From: Croceibacterium_A sp035555595
GTDB taxonomy: Bacteria; Pseudomonadota; Alphaproteobacteria; Sphingomonadales; Sphingomonadaceae
Direction of reading: 5' to 3'
Assembly (NCBI GenBank): GCA_035555595.1
Contig: DATMGK010000022.1
Span: 10,664 to 74,663 of the forward strand
Length of the DNA stretch: 64,000 bases
Part shown: piece after piece, positions 38,998-48,242 of the stretch
Numbering within the stretch: the first letter of the stretch is position 1
How the letters are laid out: each line of letters opens with the position of its first letter
The notes under the pieces: model-generated
Databases searched by the model: none
What the model was told of the DNA's origin: nothing
Seen by the model: only the letters and a program-made list of their open reading frames with translations
Translations under genes and position numbers: made by a program

Positions 38998-40388
38998 GCC
39001 GGCTGATCGTCGTTTCGAACCGGGTTTCGGTCACCAAGGGCCGCGGTGCTGCCGGCGCACAGGGCGGCCTCGCCGTCGCCATGAGCGCGGCGGTGCGCAA
39101 ATACGGGGGCATATGGTTCGGCTGGTCGGGCAAGGAAACGGACCGGTTTACCGGCCAGCTTACGATGGAACGGGTCGATGGCTTCACCACTGCCACGCTC
39201 GATCTCGAACCGCAGGATGTTGAGGAATATTACGACGGTTACGCCAACCGTACCCTCTGGCCGCTGTTCCATTACCGTATCGATCTGGCGGAATACGAAA
39301 ACGAGTTCGGGCGCGGCTATGAACGTGTGAACGATCGTTTCGCCAACAGCCTGCACCCCCTGGTGGAGGATGACGATATCATCTGGGTGCAGGACTATCA
39401 CTTCCTGCCCCTGGGTGAACGGCTGCGGGCGCAGGGTGTGCGCAACCGTATCGGCCTGTTCCTGCACATACCCTGGCCGCCCACGCGCCTGCTGGTATCG
39501 CTGCCCCATCACGAACGGCTGGTGCAGGCGCTGCTGCATTATGACCTGATCGGCTTCCAGTCGGTCGAATGGCTCGAAAGCTTCCTCCACTATTGCCGCA
39601 AGGAACTGGGTGCGGAAGTGAACGAGGAAACCGGCGTGATACGTGTGGGTGACCGCAGCGTCATCGCGCGCGCCTTTCCCATCGGCATCGACCATGCGGA
39701 ATTCATGGCGCTGGCCGATACCGAAGTGGCGCAGCGCGCTCAGGAACGGCTCGCCAGCAGCGCCCGAACCCGCACGATCGCGATCGGTGTCGATCGGCTC
39801 GATTACAGCAAGGGCCTGCCTGAACGGATCGACGCGCTGGACCGCCTGTTCGGCAGCGAAGATGACATGGTCAACCAGTTGCTGTTCGTTCAGATCGCGC
39901 CCCCGTCGCGAGAGGATATCGTTTCCTACCAGCAGATCCGCGCGACGCTGGAACACAAGACGGGCCAGTTCAACGGCGCGCATTCGGATGTCGATCTGGT
40001 GCCCATCCGTTACGTCAACCGGGGGTTCGGGCGGGCGGAACTGTTCGGCTTCTACCGTGCGGCCAAGATCGGGCTGGTCACCCCGCTGCGCGATGGGATG
40101 AACCTTGTGGCGAAGGAATACGTCGCCGCGCAGGACCCGGAAGATCCCGGCGTGCTGATACTTTCCCGCTTTGCCGGGGCGGCCGAGCAGTTGACCGATG
40201 CGCTGCTCGTCAATCCGCATAATGGCGGCGAAGTCGCGCGCGCGATCCTAGCCGCGATGCGAATGCCGCTCGCGGAACGGAAGGAGCGTTGGGAAAAGCT
40301 GTATGATGTCGTGAAAAGCGCCGATGTCCGCGACTGGGCGGACGATTTCCTCAACGTGCTGGAACGGTGCGGCGCATCCGGCGACTGA
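38994..40388 (+). CDS. otsA: Trehalose-6-phosphate synthase
   Basis: A 464 aa GT20 enzyme joining UDP-glucose and glucose-6-phosphate. It starts RLIVVSNRVSVTKG, and has GIWFGWSGKE, VQDYHFLPLG, FLHIPWPPTRLL, GVDRLDYSKGLPERI and the C-terminal LVTPLRDGMNLVAKEYVAAQ. This is a standard OtsA. Together with otsB it makes trehalose as an osmo- and thermoprotectant. Confidence 0.96.
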   Translation: MSRLIVVSNRVSVTKGRGAAGAQGGLAVAMSAAVRKYGGIWFGWSGKETDRFTGQLTMERVDGFTTATLDLEPQDVEEYYDGYANRTLWPLFHYRIDLAEYENEFGRGYERVNDRFANSLHPLVEDDDIIWVQDYHFLPLGERLRAQGVRNRIGLFLHIPWPPTRLLVSLPHHERLVQALLHYDLIGFQSVEWLESFLHYCRKELGAEVNEETGVIRVGDRSVIARAFPIGIDHAEFMALADTEVAQRAQERLASSARTRTIAIGVDRLDYSKGLPERIDALDRLFGSEDDMVNQLLFVQIAPPSREDIVSYQQIRATLEHKTGQFNGAHSDVDLVPIRYVNRGFGRAELFGFYRAAKIGLVTPLRDGMNLVAKEYVAAQDPEDPGVLILSRFAGAAEQLTDALLVNPHNGGEVARAILAAMRMPLAERKERWEKLYDVVKSADVRDWADDFLNVLERCGASGD

Positions 40389-40400
40389 CCGGGCCGCACA

Positions 40401-41540
40401 TCATGGTTCCAGCGGCAAACAGACCTCGAATGTGCTGCCCACGCCCGGTTCGCTGAACTTCAGGGCGATCGTGCCCCCGTGCAGCTCCACCAGTTGCTTC
40501 ACCAGCGCCAGCCCTATGCCCAGGCCATCCTGCGCGGCGCGCCCGGCGCCGGGAACCTGCGCGAACAGATCGAAAATGCTCTCCTGCGCGTCGTAGGGGA
40601 TACCGATACCGCTGTCGGCCACGTCGATGCGCGCCGTTTCCCCATCTACTCTGGCCGTAAGGCGTATTTCGCCCGGTTCGGGCGTGTATTTCACCGCATT
40701 GTTGATCAGGTTGATCACGATCTGCGCAATCCGGGCGTCGTCCGCCATAAGCCATACGGGCTCGCTCGTGATATCGACGATCAGCGTGTGTCCGTCCGCC
40801 TCCACCGCAGGCAGGCAGGCTTCCACCGCATAGGATAGCGCGTCCTGCAACAGGATGCGCCTGGATTTGAGGGCGATCTTGCCCTGATCGATCCGCGCGA
40901 TGTCCAGCAGGTCCTCTACCAGCCGCGAAAGGTGGCTTATGCTGCGCCCCATCTGGAAGCGGATTTCGCGCGCCTGCTCCGTCCCCTCGCGCTTTTCCAG
41001 CAGGTTGAGGCCGGATTGCAGCGCCATCACCGGATTGCGCAACTCGTGACCCAGCATGGCGAGGAACTGGTTCTTGTGCGTGTCCGCCCGCTTCAGCGCT
41101 CCCGTCAGCGCGCCCAGCTCGTCGCGCTGGCTGGTTACGCGGCGGCGCTGTTCGTAAAGGTCGAAGAACACGGCGGCTTTTGACCGCAGGACATGCGCTT
41201 CCAGCGGCTTCTGGATGAAGTCCACCGCACCCGCCTCATACCCGCGAAACTTGCGCTGCACTTCGGCGCTGCCTGCGGTGAGAAAGATGATCGGAACGTG
41301 CCGGGTCCGCTCGCTCCCACGCATGAACTCCGCAAGCTGGAAGCCGTCCATTCCAGGCATCTGCACGTCCAGCAGGGCCAGCGCCACGTCATGCGCCAGC
41401 AACAGCTCCAGTGCCTCCTCGCCAGACTGCGCTTTCAGGCAGATCAGCCCGTCACGCTTCAACAGCGCTTCCAGAGCCAGCAGGTTCTCCGCCAGATCGT
41501 CGACAAGCAGACAGTAAACAGGTTCTTCGCCGTGCATCAT
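40401..41540 (-). CDS. Receiver-histidine kinase protein
   Basis: A 379 aa cytoplasmic protein. The N-terminal receiver has the acidic pair in LLVDDLAENL and the phosphoacceptor in ALLDVQMPGMDG. A HisKA domain follows with LAMLGHELRNPVMALQSG, then HATPase motifs INNAVKYTPEPG, DSGIGIPYDAQE and GLGIGLALVKQLVELHGG. The order REC-HK without sensor domain suggests it is controlled by phosphotransfer from the large hybrid kinase upstream. ATG 41540 overlaps the cheB stop. Confidence 0.92.
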   Translation of the reverse strand: MMHGEEPVYCLLVDDLAENLLALEALLKRDGLICLKAQSGEEALELLLAHDVALALLDVQMPGMDGFQLAEFMRGSERTRHVPIIFLTAGSAEVQRKFRGYEAGAVDFIQKPLEAHVLRSKAAVFFDLYEQRRRVTSQRDELGALTGALKRADTHKNQFLAMLGHELRNPVMALQSGLNLLEKREGTEQAREIRFQMGRSISHLSRLVEDLLDIARIDQGKIALKSRRILLQDALSYAVEACLPAVEADGHTLIVDITSEPVWLMADDARIAQIVINLINNAVKYTPEPGEIRLTARVDGETARIDVADSGIGIPYDAQESIFDLFAQVPGAGRAAQDGLGIGLALVKQLVELHGGTIALKFSEPGVGSTFEVCLPLEP

Positions 41541-42109
41541 GCTGTCAGCCCAAGAAGGAAGGACGCGATACCGCCCAGGCTTTCCACCCGGGCGGCGGGA
41601 GTTTTCGTCAGCGCGGCAACCGGCATGGTCGGGGCAGAAGCCGAAGCCGGGTCCTGTACGATGGCCGTGCCACCTGCTCCGGCCACCATCGCCATGCCTG
41701 CCGCGCCGTCCTGATTGGCGCCTGTCAGGATGACCGCCACCAGTTCCTGGCCAAAAGCATCGGCGGCGCTTTCCAGCAGCACGTCGATCGCCGGGCGGCT
41801 GAAATTGACCTGTTCATCGGATGAAAGCGCCAGGGAACCGTCCCGCTCCACCAGCAGGTGATAATCCGACGGGGCGAAATAGATGGTGCCGGGGATCGCC
41901 GGTTCCTTGTCCTCCGCCTCTTTCACCGTGGCTTTGCAGCGCGTCTGAAACAAAGAAACGAGCGCATTGCTGCGGTCGGACGGGACATGGACCACTATCA
42001 GGACCGGCACCGGAAAGTCGGCCGGTAACAGGGGCAGAATCTTCAGCAGCGCCTGCACCGCACCGGCGGAAGCGCCGATGACAACGGCCCTGATTGGCGG
42101 CCCGCTCAT
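41537..42109 (-). CDS. CheB-type methylesterase domain protein
   Basis: A 190 aa protein consisting of the CheB catalytic domain only, with no receiver. The catalytic residues are visible in VIGASAGAVQALL (Ser), VVHVPSD (His) and LTGANQDGAAGM (Asp). It would remove methyl esters from glutamates of a partner protein. Since no chemoreceptor is in the window, the partner may be the CHASE3 kinase's coiled coil; this is inference. The start ATG 42109 overlaps the cheR stop by ATGA. Confidence 0.88.
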   Translation of the reverse strand: MSGPPIRAVVIGASAGAVQALLKILPLLPADFPVPVLIVVHVPSDRSNALVSLFQTRCKATVKEAEDKEPAIPGTIYFAPSDYHLLVERDGSLALSSDEQVNFSRPAIDVLLESAADAFGQELVAVILTGANQDGAAGMAMVAGAGGTAIVQDPASASAPTMPVAALTKTPAARVESLGGIASFLLGLTA

Positions 42110-42936
42110 GGTTCGCACCTCTGGTATATCTTCTCCTCGCGCACGAAGTCGGCAAAGCCAGATGCGTGGCGTGAAAACCGCAGGCTTTCCTTTGCGCCCA
42201 GTCCCAGAAAACCCTTTCGCACCAGGGAGTCGCGGAACAGGCCCACGGCCCGATCCTGCAATTCCCGATCGAAATAGATCATCACGTTGCGGCACGAGAT
42301 CAGGTGCATCTCGCCAAAGACGGAATCCGTCACCAGGCTGTGATCGGAAAAGACCACCCGTTCGCGCAGGGTCTTGTCGAAGGCGGCGCGGCCGTGATCC
42401 GCGCGATAGTAATCCGACAGGGATGTGCGCCCGCCAGACTGCTGATGGTTCTCGGTGAACTTGCGGATCAGGTCCTGCGGATAGATCCCCATTTCCGCGG
42501 CGTTCAGGGCATCGGGGTTGATGTCCGTCGCATAGAACAGCGTGCGATCGTACAGCCCTTCCTCGCGGAACAGGATCGCCAGCGAATAAAGCTCCTCTCC
42601 GTGGCTGCACCCCGCGACCCATACTTTCAGCGACGGGTAGGTCTTCAGGTGCGGCATCACCTGTTCGCGCAGTGCCCTGAAATAGGAAGGGTCGCGGAAC
42701 ATCTCGCTGACCTGCACGGTCAGGTAATTCAGCAGGCGCGGCAACAGCGTGGCGTCATGCAGCACGCCTTCCTGCAAGGCGGAAACGCTGGAAAAGCCCA
42801 GTTGCGTTGTCGCCTGAATGACGCGCCGTTTGATGGAGGCGCGGGCATATTGCCGGAAATCATAGTGATACCGGCGATGCAGCGCCTCCAGAAACAACTG
42901 GATTTCGATATCTTCCACGTCTTCCCGGACCGTCAC
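42106..42936 (-). CDS. CheR-type protein-glutamate methyltransferase
   Basis: A 276 aa protein. The N-terminal helical domain includes HYDFRQYARASIKRRVIQA. The SAM-binding part has VWVAGCSHGEELYSLAIL, YATDINPDAL and LISCRNVMIYFDRELQ, all CheR hallmarks. I chose GTG 42936 because the kinase stop overlaps the more upstream frame. It forms a pair with the adjacent cheB-like gene in a four-gene signalling operon. Confidence 0.92.
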   Translation of the reverse strand: MTVREDVEDIEIQLFLEALHRRYHYDFRQYARASIKRRVIQATTQLGFSSVSALQEGVLHDATLLPRLLNYLTVQVSEMFRDPSYFRALREQVMPHLKTYPSLKVWVAGCSHGEELYSLAILFREEGLYDRTLFYATDINPDALNAAEMGIYPQDLIRKFTENHQQSGGRTSLSDYYRADHGRAAFDKTLRERVVFSDHSLVTDSVFGEMHLISCRNVMIYFDRELQDRAVGLFRDSLVRKGFLGLGAKESLRFSRHASGFADFVREEKIYQRCEP

Positions 42937-42940
42937 GATG

Positions 42941-45900
42941 TCACCGCGGCATCCAGACCCGCACCAGCGACAGCAGCTTGTCCACGTCGATGGGCTTGGC
43001 CATGTAATCGTTGGCACCGGCTTGCAGGCACTTCTCCTGATCGTCGGGCATCGCCTTCGCCGTCAGCATAACGATCGGCAGGTCGCGCCAGCGGGGATCG
43101 TCGCGGATTTCCCGAGTGGCGGACAGGCCGTCCATCACCGGCATCATCACGTCCATCAGGACCAGATCGATTGCCCCGGCCTTATCGGCAGAAGCTGCAT
43201 CCAGCGCCTCGATCGCCTCGCGCCCATTGCGCGCGATTTCGATCAGCGCGCCGCGCGGCTCCAGCACGCTCGTCAGCGAATAGACATTGCGCACATCGTC
43301 TTCGACTATCAGGATTTTGCGGCCTTCCAGCACGGCATCGCGATAGCGGGCTTTCTGGATCATCTGCCGCTGTTCCGGGGGCAGTTCGGAAACCACCCGG
43401 TGCAGGAACAGCGTCACCTCGTCCAGCAGCCGCTCCGGAGACTTCGCGCCCTTGATGATGATGGAACTGGAATAGCGGCGAAGCTGCTGTTCCTCGTCCT
43501 CCGAAAGTTCGCGCCCGGTATAGACGATCACTGGCGGAAAATTGCGATCCTCGTTCTGACTCAGCGTTTCCAGCAATTCATAGCCCGACGCATCGGGCAG
43601 GGTCAGGTCCAGCACCATGCAGTCGAAAGTCTGCTGTTCCAGCTGCTCCAGACATTCCGCCGCCGTGCCTACGCCGATCGTTTCGACATCGTCCGACAGC
43701 AGCAGTCGCCCCACCGCGTCCCGCTGCACGGGATCATCTTCCACAATCAGCACGCGCCGCATCCGGGTGGTCAACTGCGTCTGCAACCGCGTCAGCACGG
43801 CTGCCAGTTCATCCCGCTTGATCGGCTTCAGATGATATCCCACCGCGCCCAGCGACAGTGCGGTCTGGCTTTGATCACTGGCCGAAACGACATGGATGGG
43901 GATGTGCCGCGTTTCGTCATCGTGCTTCAGCCGGTCGAGGACGGTCAGGCCGGACTGGTCAGGCAATCCCAGATCCAGCACGATGGCGTTCGGCTGGAAT
44001 TCGCCCGCCATCCGTATCGCGTCTTCGGCCGTTCCCGCGATGATGCAGTGAAAACCCATTTCGCGGGACAGATCGCATACGATGGAGGCGAAGACGTCGT
44101 CGTCCTCGATCACCAGCAATACCCGGCGGCTCCTGTCCAGCGCACCCAGGTCATCCTCCACCGTGCGCCGGGAACGCCGCGGCTTGGAGACGGGAGGGGC
44201 CGGTTTGGGGTCGGTCAGGGCGGGGAGGGGCGCAGCCAGCCCCGCTTCGGGCCTCGGCGCCACTTGCGATGCGTCGTAAACCTCGGGCACGGTTAGCGAA
44301 AAGGCGCTGCCTTTACCGGGGGTGCTTTCCAGACTGATCGTCCCGCCCAGAAGCCGGGACAATTCGCGCGAGATGGAAAGGCCAAGGCCGGTCCCGCCGA
44401 ACTTGCGGCTGATGGTCCCGTCGGCCTGCTGGAACGCCTCGAAGATGCCCTTCTGCTGATCCTTCGATATGCCGATGCCGGTATCGCGCACCGTGAAGAC
44501 GATCTTGCCATCGTCGGCGCCAGCCACAGTCAGTCCGACGCGGCCTTTTTCGGTGAACTTCAGCGCGTTTGACAGCAGATTTCGCAGGATCTGTTCGATC
44601 CGCAGCCGATCCGTTTCCATTGCACTCGGGGCGTCGTCAGCCACCTCGATATCGAAATCCAGCCCTCGCTGGCTCGCGATGGGTGCGAAGATCTGCCTCA
44701 GGTCGCCGGTCAACCGCTGGATCGATACCGCTTCCGCCTGAATCTGCACATGGCCTGCCTCGATCTTCGACAGATCAAGAATATCGTTGATCAGGGTCAG
44801 CAGATCGTTGCCTGACGATTCAATAGTTTGGGCGTACTTTATCTGATCCGGTGAAAGGTTGCCGTCCGGATTGTCGCCCAGCAGCTTGGACAGGATCAGC
44901 AGGGAATTGAGCGGTGTGCGCAACTCGTGCGACATATTCGCCAGGAAGTCTGACTTGTACTGGCTGGCCTGTTCCAGCTCTCGCGCTTTCAGTTGCAGCG
45001 CGGCGGCTGCTTTTTCCAGCTGGTCGCGTTGCGTTTCCAGCGTTTGCGCCTGTTCCTCCAGCTCGCTGTTCGTCTGCTCCAGTTCGACCTGCTGCTGCTC
45101 CAGCCGCACCTGCGATTCTTTCAGCGCGCGGCCCTGTTCTTCCAGTTCCTCGTTGGAAACGCGCAGCTCCTCGCTCTGGGCCTGAAGCTCGGTCGCCTGC
45201 CGCTGGGTTTCCTGCAATGCGTCCTGAAGCTGGGCCCGCAGGCGCGCGGAACGAAGCGCTATGCCCAGCGGCTCGGCCATTTCGGCCAGCAGAGCAACGG
45301 CGCCTTCCGGCACGGCGTCGAAGAAGCCCAGTTCCATCACGCCCGTGACCGATCCGTCGACGCTGGCCGGGGCGATCACCAGATGCCTTGGCCGATCGTT
45401 GCCGAACGCGGAACCGATCTTGAGATAAGTGTCCGGCAGATCGCGAATGACGATGGGGCTTCCGTCCGTCGCCACCCGGCCCAGCAGCCCTTCGTTATAG
45501 CGGAAGGTGCGCGGCATTTCGCCGTCGGCCAGAATGCCCAGCGCGGCGACCTGCCTGAACGTTCCGCCTTCGCCCTTGAACAGCACGCCACCCTGAAACC
45601 CAAGATAGGTGGACAGGAAATCGAGCACGTCCTGCCCGATGCGCTCCACCGTCTTGTCCCCGCGCACCACGCGGGCAATCCCCAGTTGCCCCGCTTTCAG
45701 CCAGTCCTGCTGAACGCGCGCGCGCGCATTGCGGCGCACCAGCAGGAACATGATCAGGGTCAGACCGGCACCGATCAGTGCTGCCACGATGCCGCCGATC
45801 ATGGCCTGCTGCGATGCGTCCGCCATTTCCTCTATACGGATCTGGCGCTGGCGCAGTTCCTCATCGCTGATGACGGCCAGCTTCTGACGGATGGTGTCCA

Positions 45901-46354
45901 TCTCCTGCTTGCCCTGATCAGTACCGACCGCCTCCAGCGCCGCGGTGAACCCTGCTGAACGGCGCAGCCTGATTGCACGGTCCAGTTCAGCCAGCTTCGC
46001 ATCGATATGCGGGCGCAGATCTTCGAGGTTGGTTTGCTGTTCCAGATCCCCGGCCAGCAGCCGTTCCACGCGCTGCCATCGCACTGGCAGGGCATCGATG
46101 GCGGTGGCGTAAGGCTGGAGATAGCTTTCCCTGCCGGAAAGCAGGTATCCGCGCTGCCCCGTCTCCGCATCCTGCAGGGCGGAAAACAGCTCGGTCAGCT
46201 CGATCAGCACGGTGTGCGTCTCTCGCACTTGCCGTTCCGAAGCCTGCAACTGCTGAATGTTCGACCATGACAGGAAGCCGCTGATCGCGAAGAATATCAG
46301 CCCGACACACAGCCCCAGCGTCGACCACAATCGTGCCCTCATCCCGTCACGCAC
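42941..46354 (-). CDS. CHASE3-GAF hybrid sensor kinase with three receivers
   Basis: A 1137 aa membrane protein. Two membrane helices (about residues 8-28 and 180-203) flank a CHASE3 periplasmic domain (ALQDAETGQRGYLLSGRESY). Then come a GAF-like domain, a long Gln/Glu-rich coiled coil, and the kinase core SDFLANMSHELRTPLNSLLILSK (written in part) with DTGIGISKDQQ and GTGLGLSISRELSRL. Three receivers follow, opening VLLVIEDDDVF, RVLIVEDDPVQR and KILIVEDDVRNVYSL. GTG 46354 is preceded by GAGGGG and preferred over ATG 46342. It heads the operon with cheR, cheB and the REC-kinase. Confidence 0.93.
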   Translation of the reverse strand: MRDGMRARLWSTLGLCVGLIFFAISGFLSWSNIQQLQASERQVRETHTVLIELTELFSALQDAETGQRGYLLSGRESYLQPYATAIDALPVRWQRVERLLAGDLEQQTNLEDLRPHIDAKLAELDRAIRLRRSAGFTAALEAVGTDQGKQEMDTIRQKLAVISDEELRQRQIRIEEMADASQQAMIGGIVAALIGAGLTLIMFLLVRRNARARVQQDWLKAGQLGIARVVRGDKTVERIGQDVLDFLSTYLGFQGGVLFKGEGGTFRQVAALGILADGEMPRTFRYNEGLLGRVATDGSPIVIRDLPDTYLKIGSAFGNDRPRHLVIAPASVDGSVTGVMELGFFDAVPEGAVALLAEMAEPLGIALRSARLRAQLQDALQETQRQATELQAQSEELRVSNEELEEQGRALKESQVRLEQQQVELEQTNSELEEQAQTLETQRDQLEKAAAALQLKARELEQASQYKSDFLANMSHELRTPLNSLLILSKLLGDNPDGNLSPDQIKYAQTIESSGNDLLTLINDILDLSKIEAGHVQIQAEAVSIQRLTGDLRQIFAPIASQRGLDFDIEVADDAPSAMETDRLRIEQILRNLLSNALKFTEKGRVGLTVAGADDGKIVFTVRDTGIGISKDQQKGIFEAFQQADGTISRKFGGTGLGLSISRELSRLLGGTISLESTPGKGSAFSLTVPEVYDASQVAPRPEAGLAAPLPALTDPKPAPPVSKPRRSRRTVEDDLGALDRSRRVLLVIEDDDVFASIVCDLSREMGFHCIIAGTAEDAIRMAGEFQPNAIVLDLGLPDQSGLTVLDRLKHDDETRHIPIHVVSASDQSQTALSLGAVGYHLKPIKRDELAAVLTRLQTQLTTRMRRVLIVEDDPVQRDAVGRLLLSDDVETIGVGTAAECLEQLEQQTFDCMVLDLTLPDASGYELLETLSQNEDRNFPPVIVYTGRELSEDEEQQLRRYSSSIIIKGAKSPERLLDEVTLFLHRVVSELPPEQRQMIQKARYRDAVLEGRKILIVEDDVRNVYSLTSVLEPRGALIEIARNGREAIEALDAASADKAGAIDLVLMDVMMPVMDGLSATREIRDDPRWRDLPIVMLTAKAMPDDQEKCLQAGANDYMAKPIDVDKLLSLVRVWMPR

Positions 46355-46584
46355 TGCCGAACCCCTCTTCCAAGATCGGCAAGGTCTAACGCCGCGCAGG
46401 CAATTGGCAACAATTTCAATATTTTCCTGAAGAAAATCGGCCGCGCGCGGGAAACCCGCCATTCCCGCGGAACCCGGACCCACGAGAGCGATAGAATACG
46501 CCGGAAACGCGTTGGTTCCCGATCACTCGGCCGTTGCGGATTCCCCGGGCAGGTTCGGTCCCCGCCGAGGCGATAGAGGCTGCT

Positions 46585-47529
46585 TCAGCCCGCGCTCGTT
46601 TCTCGCGAAAACGCATCCCTTTCGCGCTGCGCGGCTCGGGGCAGGTCGAACAGCACGCGCTGTTCCTTGAAATCGATCGCCACGCGGCGGAACAGTCTCA
46701 GTTCGGCCATGCCCAGCACCAGCGCAGGTTCCTGGCTCAACCCCAGCGATGCGAAAGTGGGGGCCTCCACAAAGGCGATGGGGAAATTGCGCAGGCTGGC
46801 GCGCCCTACCGTCAGCTTGCCCGCGAACTTCACGGTGCCGCGCATTGCCTCGCCGTTCACATCGGTCAGTTGTGACCGGCCAACCACATCGGCCTGCCGC
46901 AGCCGCGCGGCCAGTGCCGCGTTGCCCACTGCCCCTTCCGCGCCGGTATCGATGATGATCGAGACGGGAATGTTGTCGATCACCGCGCGCTTGATCACCA
47001 GTTGCCCCAGCTTCCGGTCCGCGCTGACGATGAAATCATAATCGTCCCCCGTCCGCCCGTTGTCGGAAACGGTCAGCGTGCGTGTGTCGAAATCCAGCAG
47101 CACGCGCTGATCGGCCAGACTGTCGAGGCCCAGTATGCCGTCCGCCCCGGCGAGATGGTTGGCATCCAGCAGCGGGGCCTTGCGCACACCGAACGTCCGG
47201 TTGCCCAGCGTGATCGCGCTGATCGCCGCCGTTTCCACTGTCTGTCGGCTGGCCATGCCCACCAGCGTCGCCGTCGTGCGGTCGGAAAGCTGAAGGCGAT
47301 CGGCCAATTCGCGCGACAGGACTGTCGCCTGAGAGCCGGTATCGACCATGAAGCGGAATGGCCCCTGATCCCCGATGGTGACGGGAACGGTCATCCGCAG
47401 ATTTTCCGCCTCTGTCAGGGCAAAGGTTTGCTGCCCGCCCACTGGAGCAGGGGGCAGTTCCGGCGCCGGGACATTGGCGCACAATACCAGCGCCGCCATA
47501 CTGGCGACGGTCGGCTGTATCCAGCCCAT
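46585..47529 (-). CDS. Exported retropepsin-like aspartic protease
   Basis: A 314 aa protein with a short signal-like N-terminus (SMAALVLCANVPAPE). It holds two pepsin-like half-domains in one chain: FMVDTGSQATVLS and later IIIDTGAEGAVGN, each with the catalytic D-T-G, plus GADGILGLDSL. Bacterial members of this double-domain family (DUF4124/PF13650-like) are poorly studied. It is flanked by about 230 bp upstream of the kinase operon start side and 96 bp before nikR. Confidence 0.85.
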   Translation of the reverse strand: MGWIQPTVASMAALVLCANVPAPELPPAPVGGQQTFALTEAENLRMTVPVTIGDQGPFRFMVDTGSQATVLSRELADRLQLSDRTTATLVGMASRQTVETAAISAITLGNRTFGVRKAPLLDANHLAGADGILGLDSLADQRVLLDFDTRTLTVSDNGRTGDDYDFIVSADRKLGQLVIKRAVIDNIPVSIIIDTGAEGAVGNAALAARLRQADVVGRSQLTDVNGEAMRGTVKFAGKLTVGRASLRNFPIAFVEAPTFASLGLSQEPALVLGMAELRLFRRVAIDFKEQRVLFDLPRAAQRERDAFSRETSAG

Positions 47530-47625
47530 TCAGTTCTCTCCCACGGTGGCCGGGTTTCCGGCTCTCGGGGATCATAACGCCTGAAGGGGAAGTTAGTCTA
47601 ACGCTATCCTGCGGTTTTGTGCGGT

Positions 47626-48093
47626 TTAGGACACAGGCTTCAGATGGCTGTGCTCGTCATGGCTGTGGTCCTGCGGGCCGTGCTGATGATCGTGCGCCAC
47701 GGCCAGCAGGTTGACCGCACCGAACGTCACCCCCCGCTCTCCCCGAACGCGATCGGCGAAGGCGCGCACGGCGGCGGTTTCGCCTTTCAGCATCACGCTT
47801 TCCATCGAATGGAAATGGTCCAGCCGCACCACGGTGCTGGCCGCCACCAGATCATGATGCGCGTGCTGCAGTTCAGCCAGCCGCTGCGGCAGCGCGCGGA
47901 TGCGGTGGTCGACGATGTAGGACAGGTTCGCGACACAGCGATCGCCCGCGTTGTCCTCCATGCGCCAGCGGGCCAGCCCCTCGCGGACCAGATCGCGCAC
48001 GGCTTCCGACCGGCTGGAATATCCGCGGGCGGTCGATTCCCGGTCCAGCGACAGGCCCAGCTGATCGTCGATCGAGATCGTGATTCGATGCAT
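47626..48093 (-). CDS. nikR: NikR-like regulator with an altered nickel site
   Basis: A 155 aa ribbon-helix-helix protein. The DNA-binding part is HRITISIDDQLGLSL, RGYSSRSEAVRDLVREGL. The ACT-like tetramerisation domain aligns without gaps to E. coli NikR. However, the ligands corresponding to His87, His89 and Cys95 are Val, Arg and Ser, while a D-H-F-H sequence is present two residues earlier. The C-terminus adds a His-rich tail (AHDHQHGPQDHSHDEHSH). It is divergent from hupE and probably controls nickel uptake. ATG 48093 gives the standard start. Confidence 0.87.
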   Translation of the reverse strand: MHRITISIDDQLGLSLDRESTARGYSSRSEAVRDLVREGLARWRMEDNAGDRCVANLSYIVDHRIRALPQRLAELQHAHHDLVAASTVVRLDHFHSMESVMLKGETAAVRAFADRVRGERGVTFGAVNLLAVAHDHQHGPQDHSHDEHSHLKPVS

Positions 48094-48160
48094 CGCGCGC
48101 AACTCTAGCAAATGCCGCCAGTCCCCGCGCGCCGGAACTCTCTGCCGCGATATGGGGGCC

Positions 48161-48179
48161 CTACGTCAAACGCCCCATG
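48161..48179 (+). promoter_or_regulatory. Shared box 1, upstream of hupE
   Basis: CTACGTCAAACGCCCCATG lies 63 bp before the hupE start in the nikR-hupE divergent gap. It matches box 3 at 18 of 19 and box 2 at 17 of 19 positions, in the same orientation relative to its gene. Likely a binding site for the response regulator at 52261-53184 (inference). Confidence 0.75.
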
Positions 48180-48242
48180 CCACGTGCCCCAGCGTCGCCC
48201 TTATGACGATTCCGGAATTTCTTCATACGGCGTGAGGGGCGA

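Noticed and set aside
42938..44296. Long plus-strand open frame opposite the large hybrid kinase
   Set aside because: His/Arg/Gln-rich translation with no family features, fully covered by a convincing gene on the other strand.
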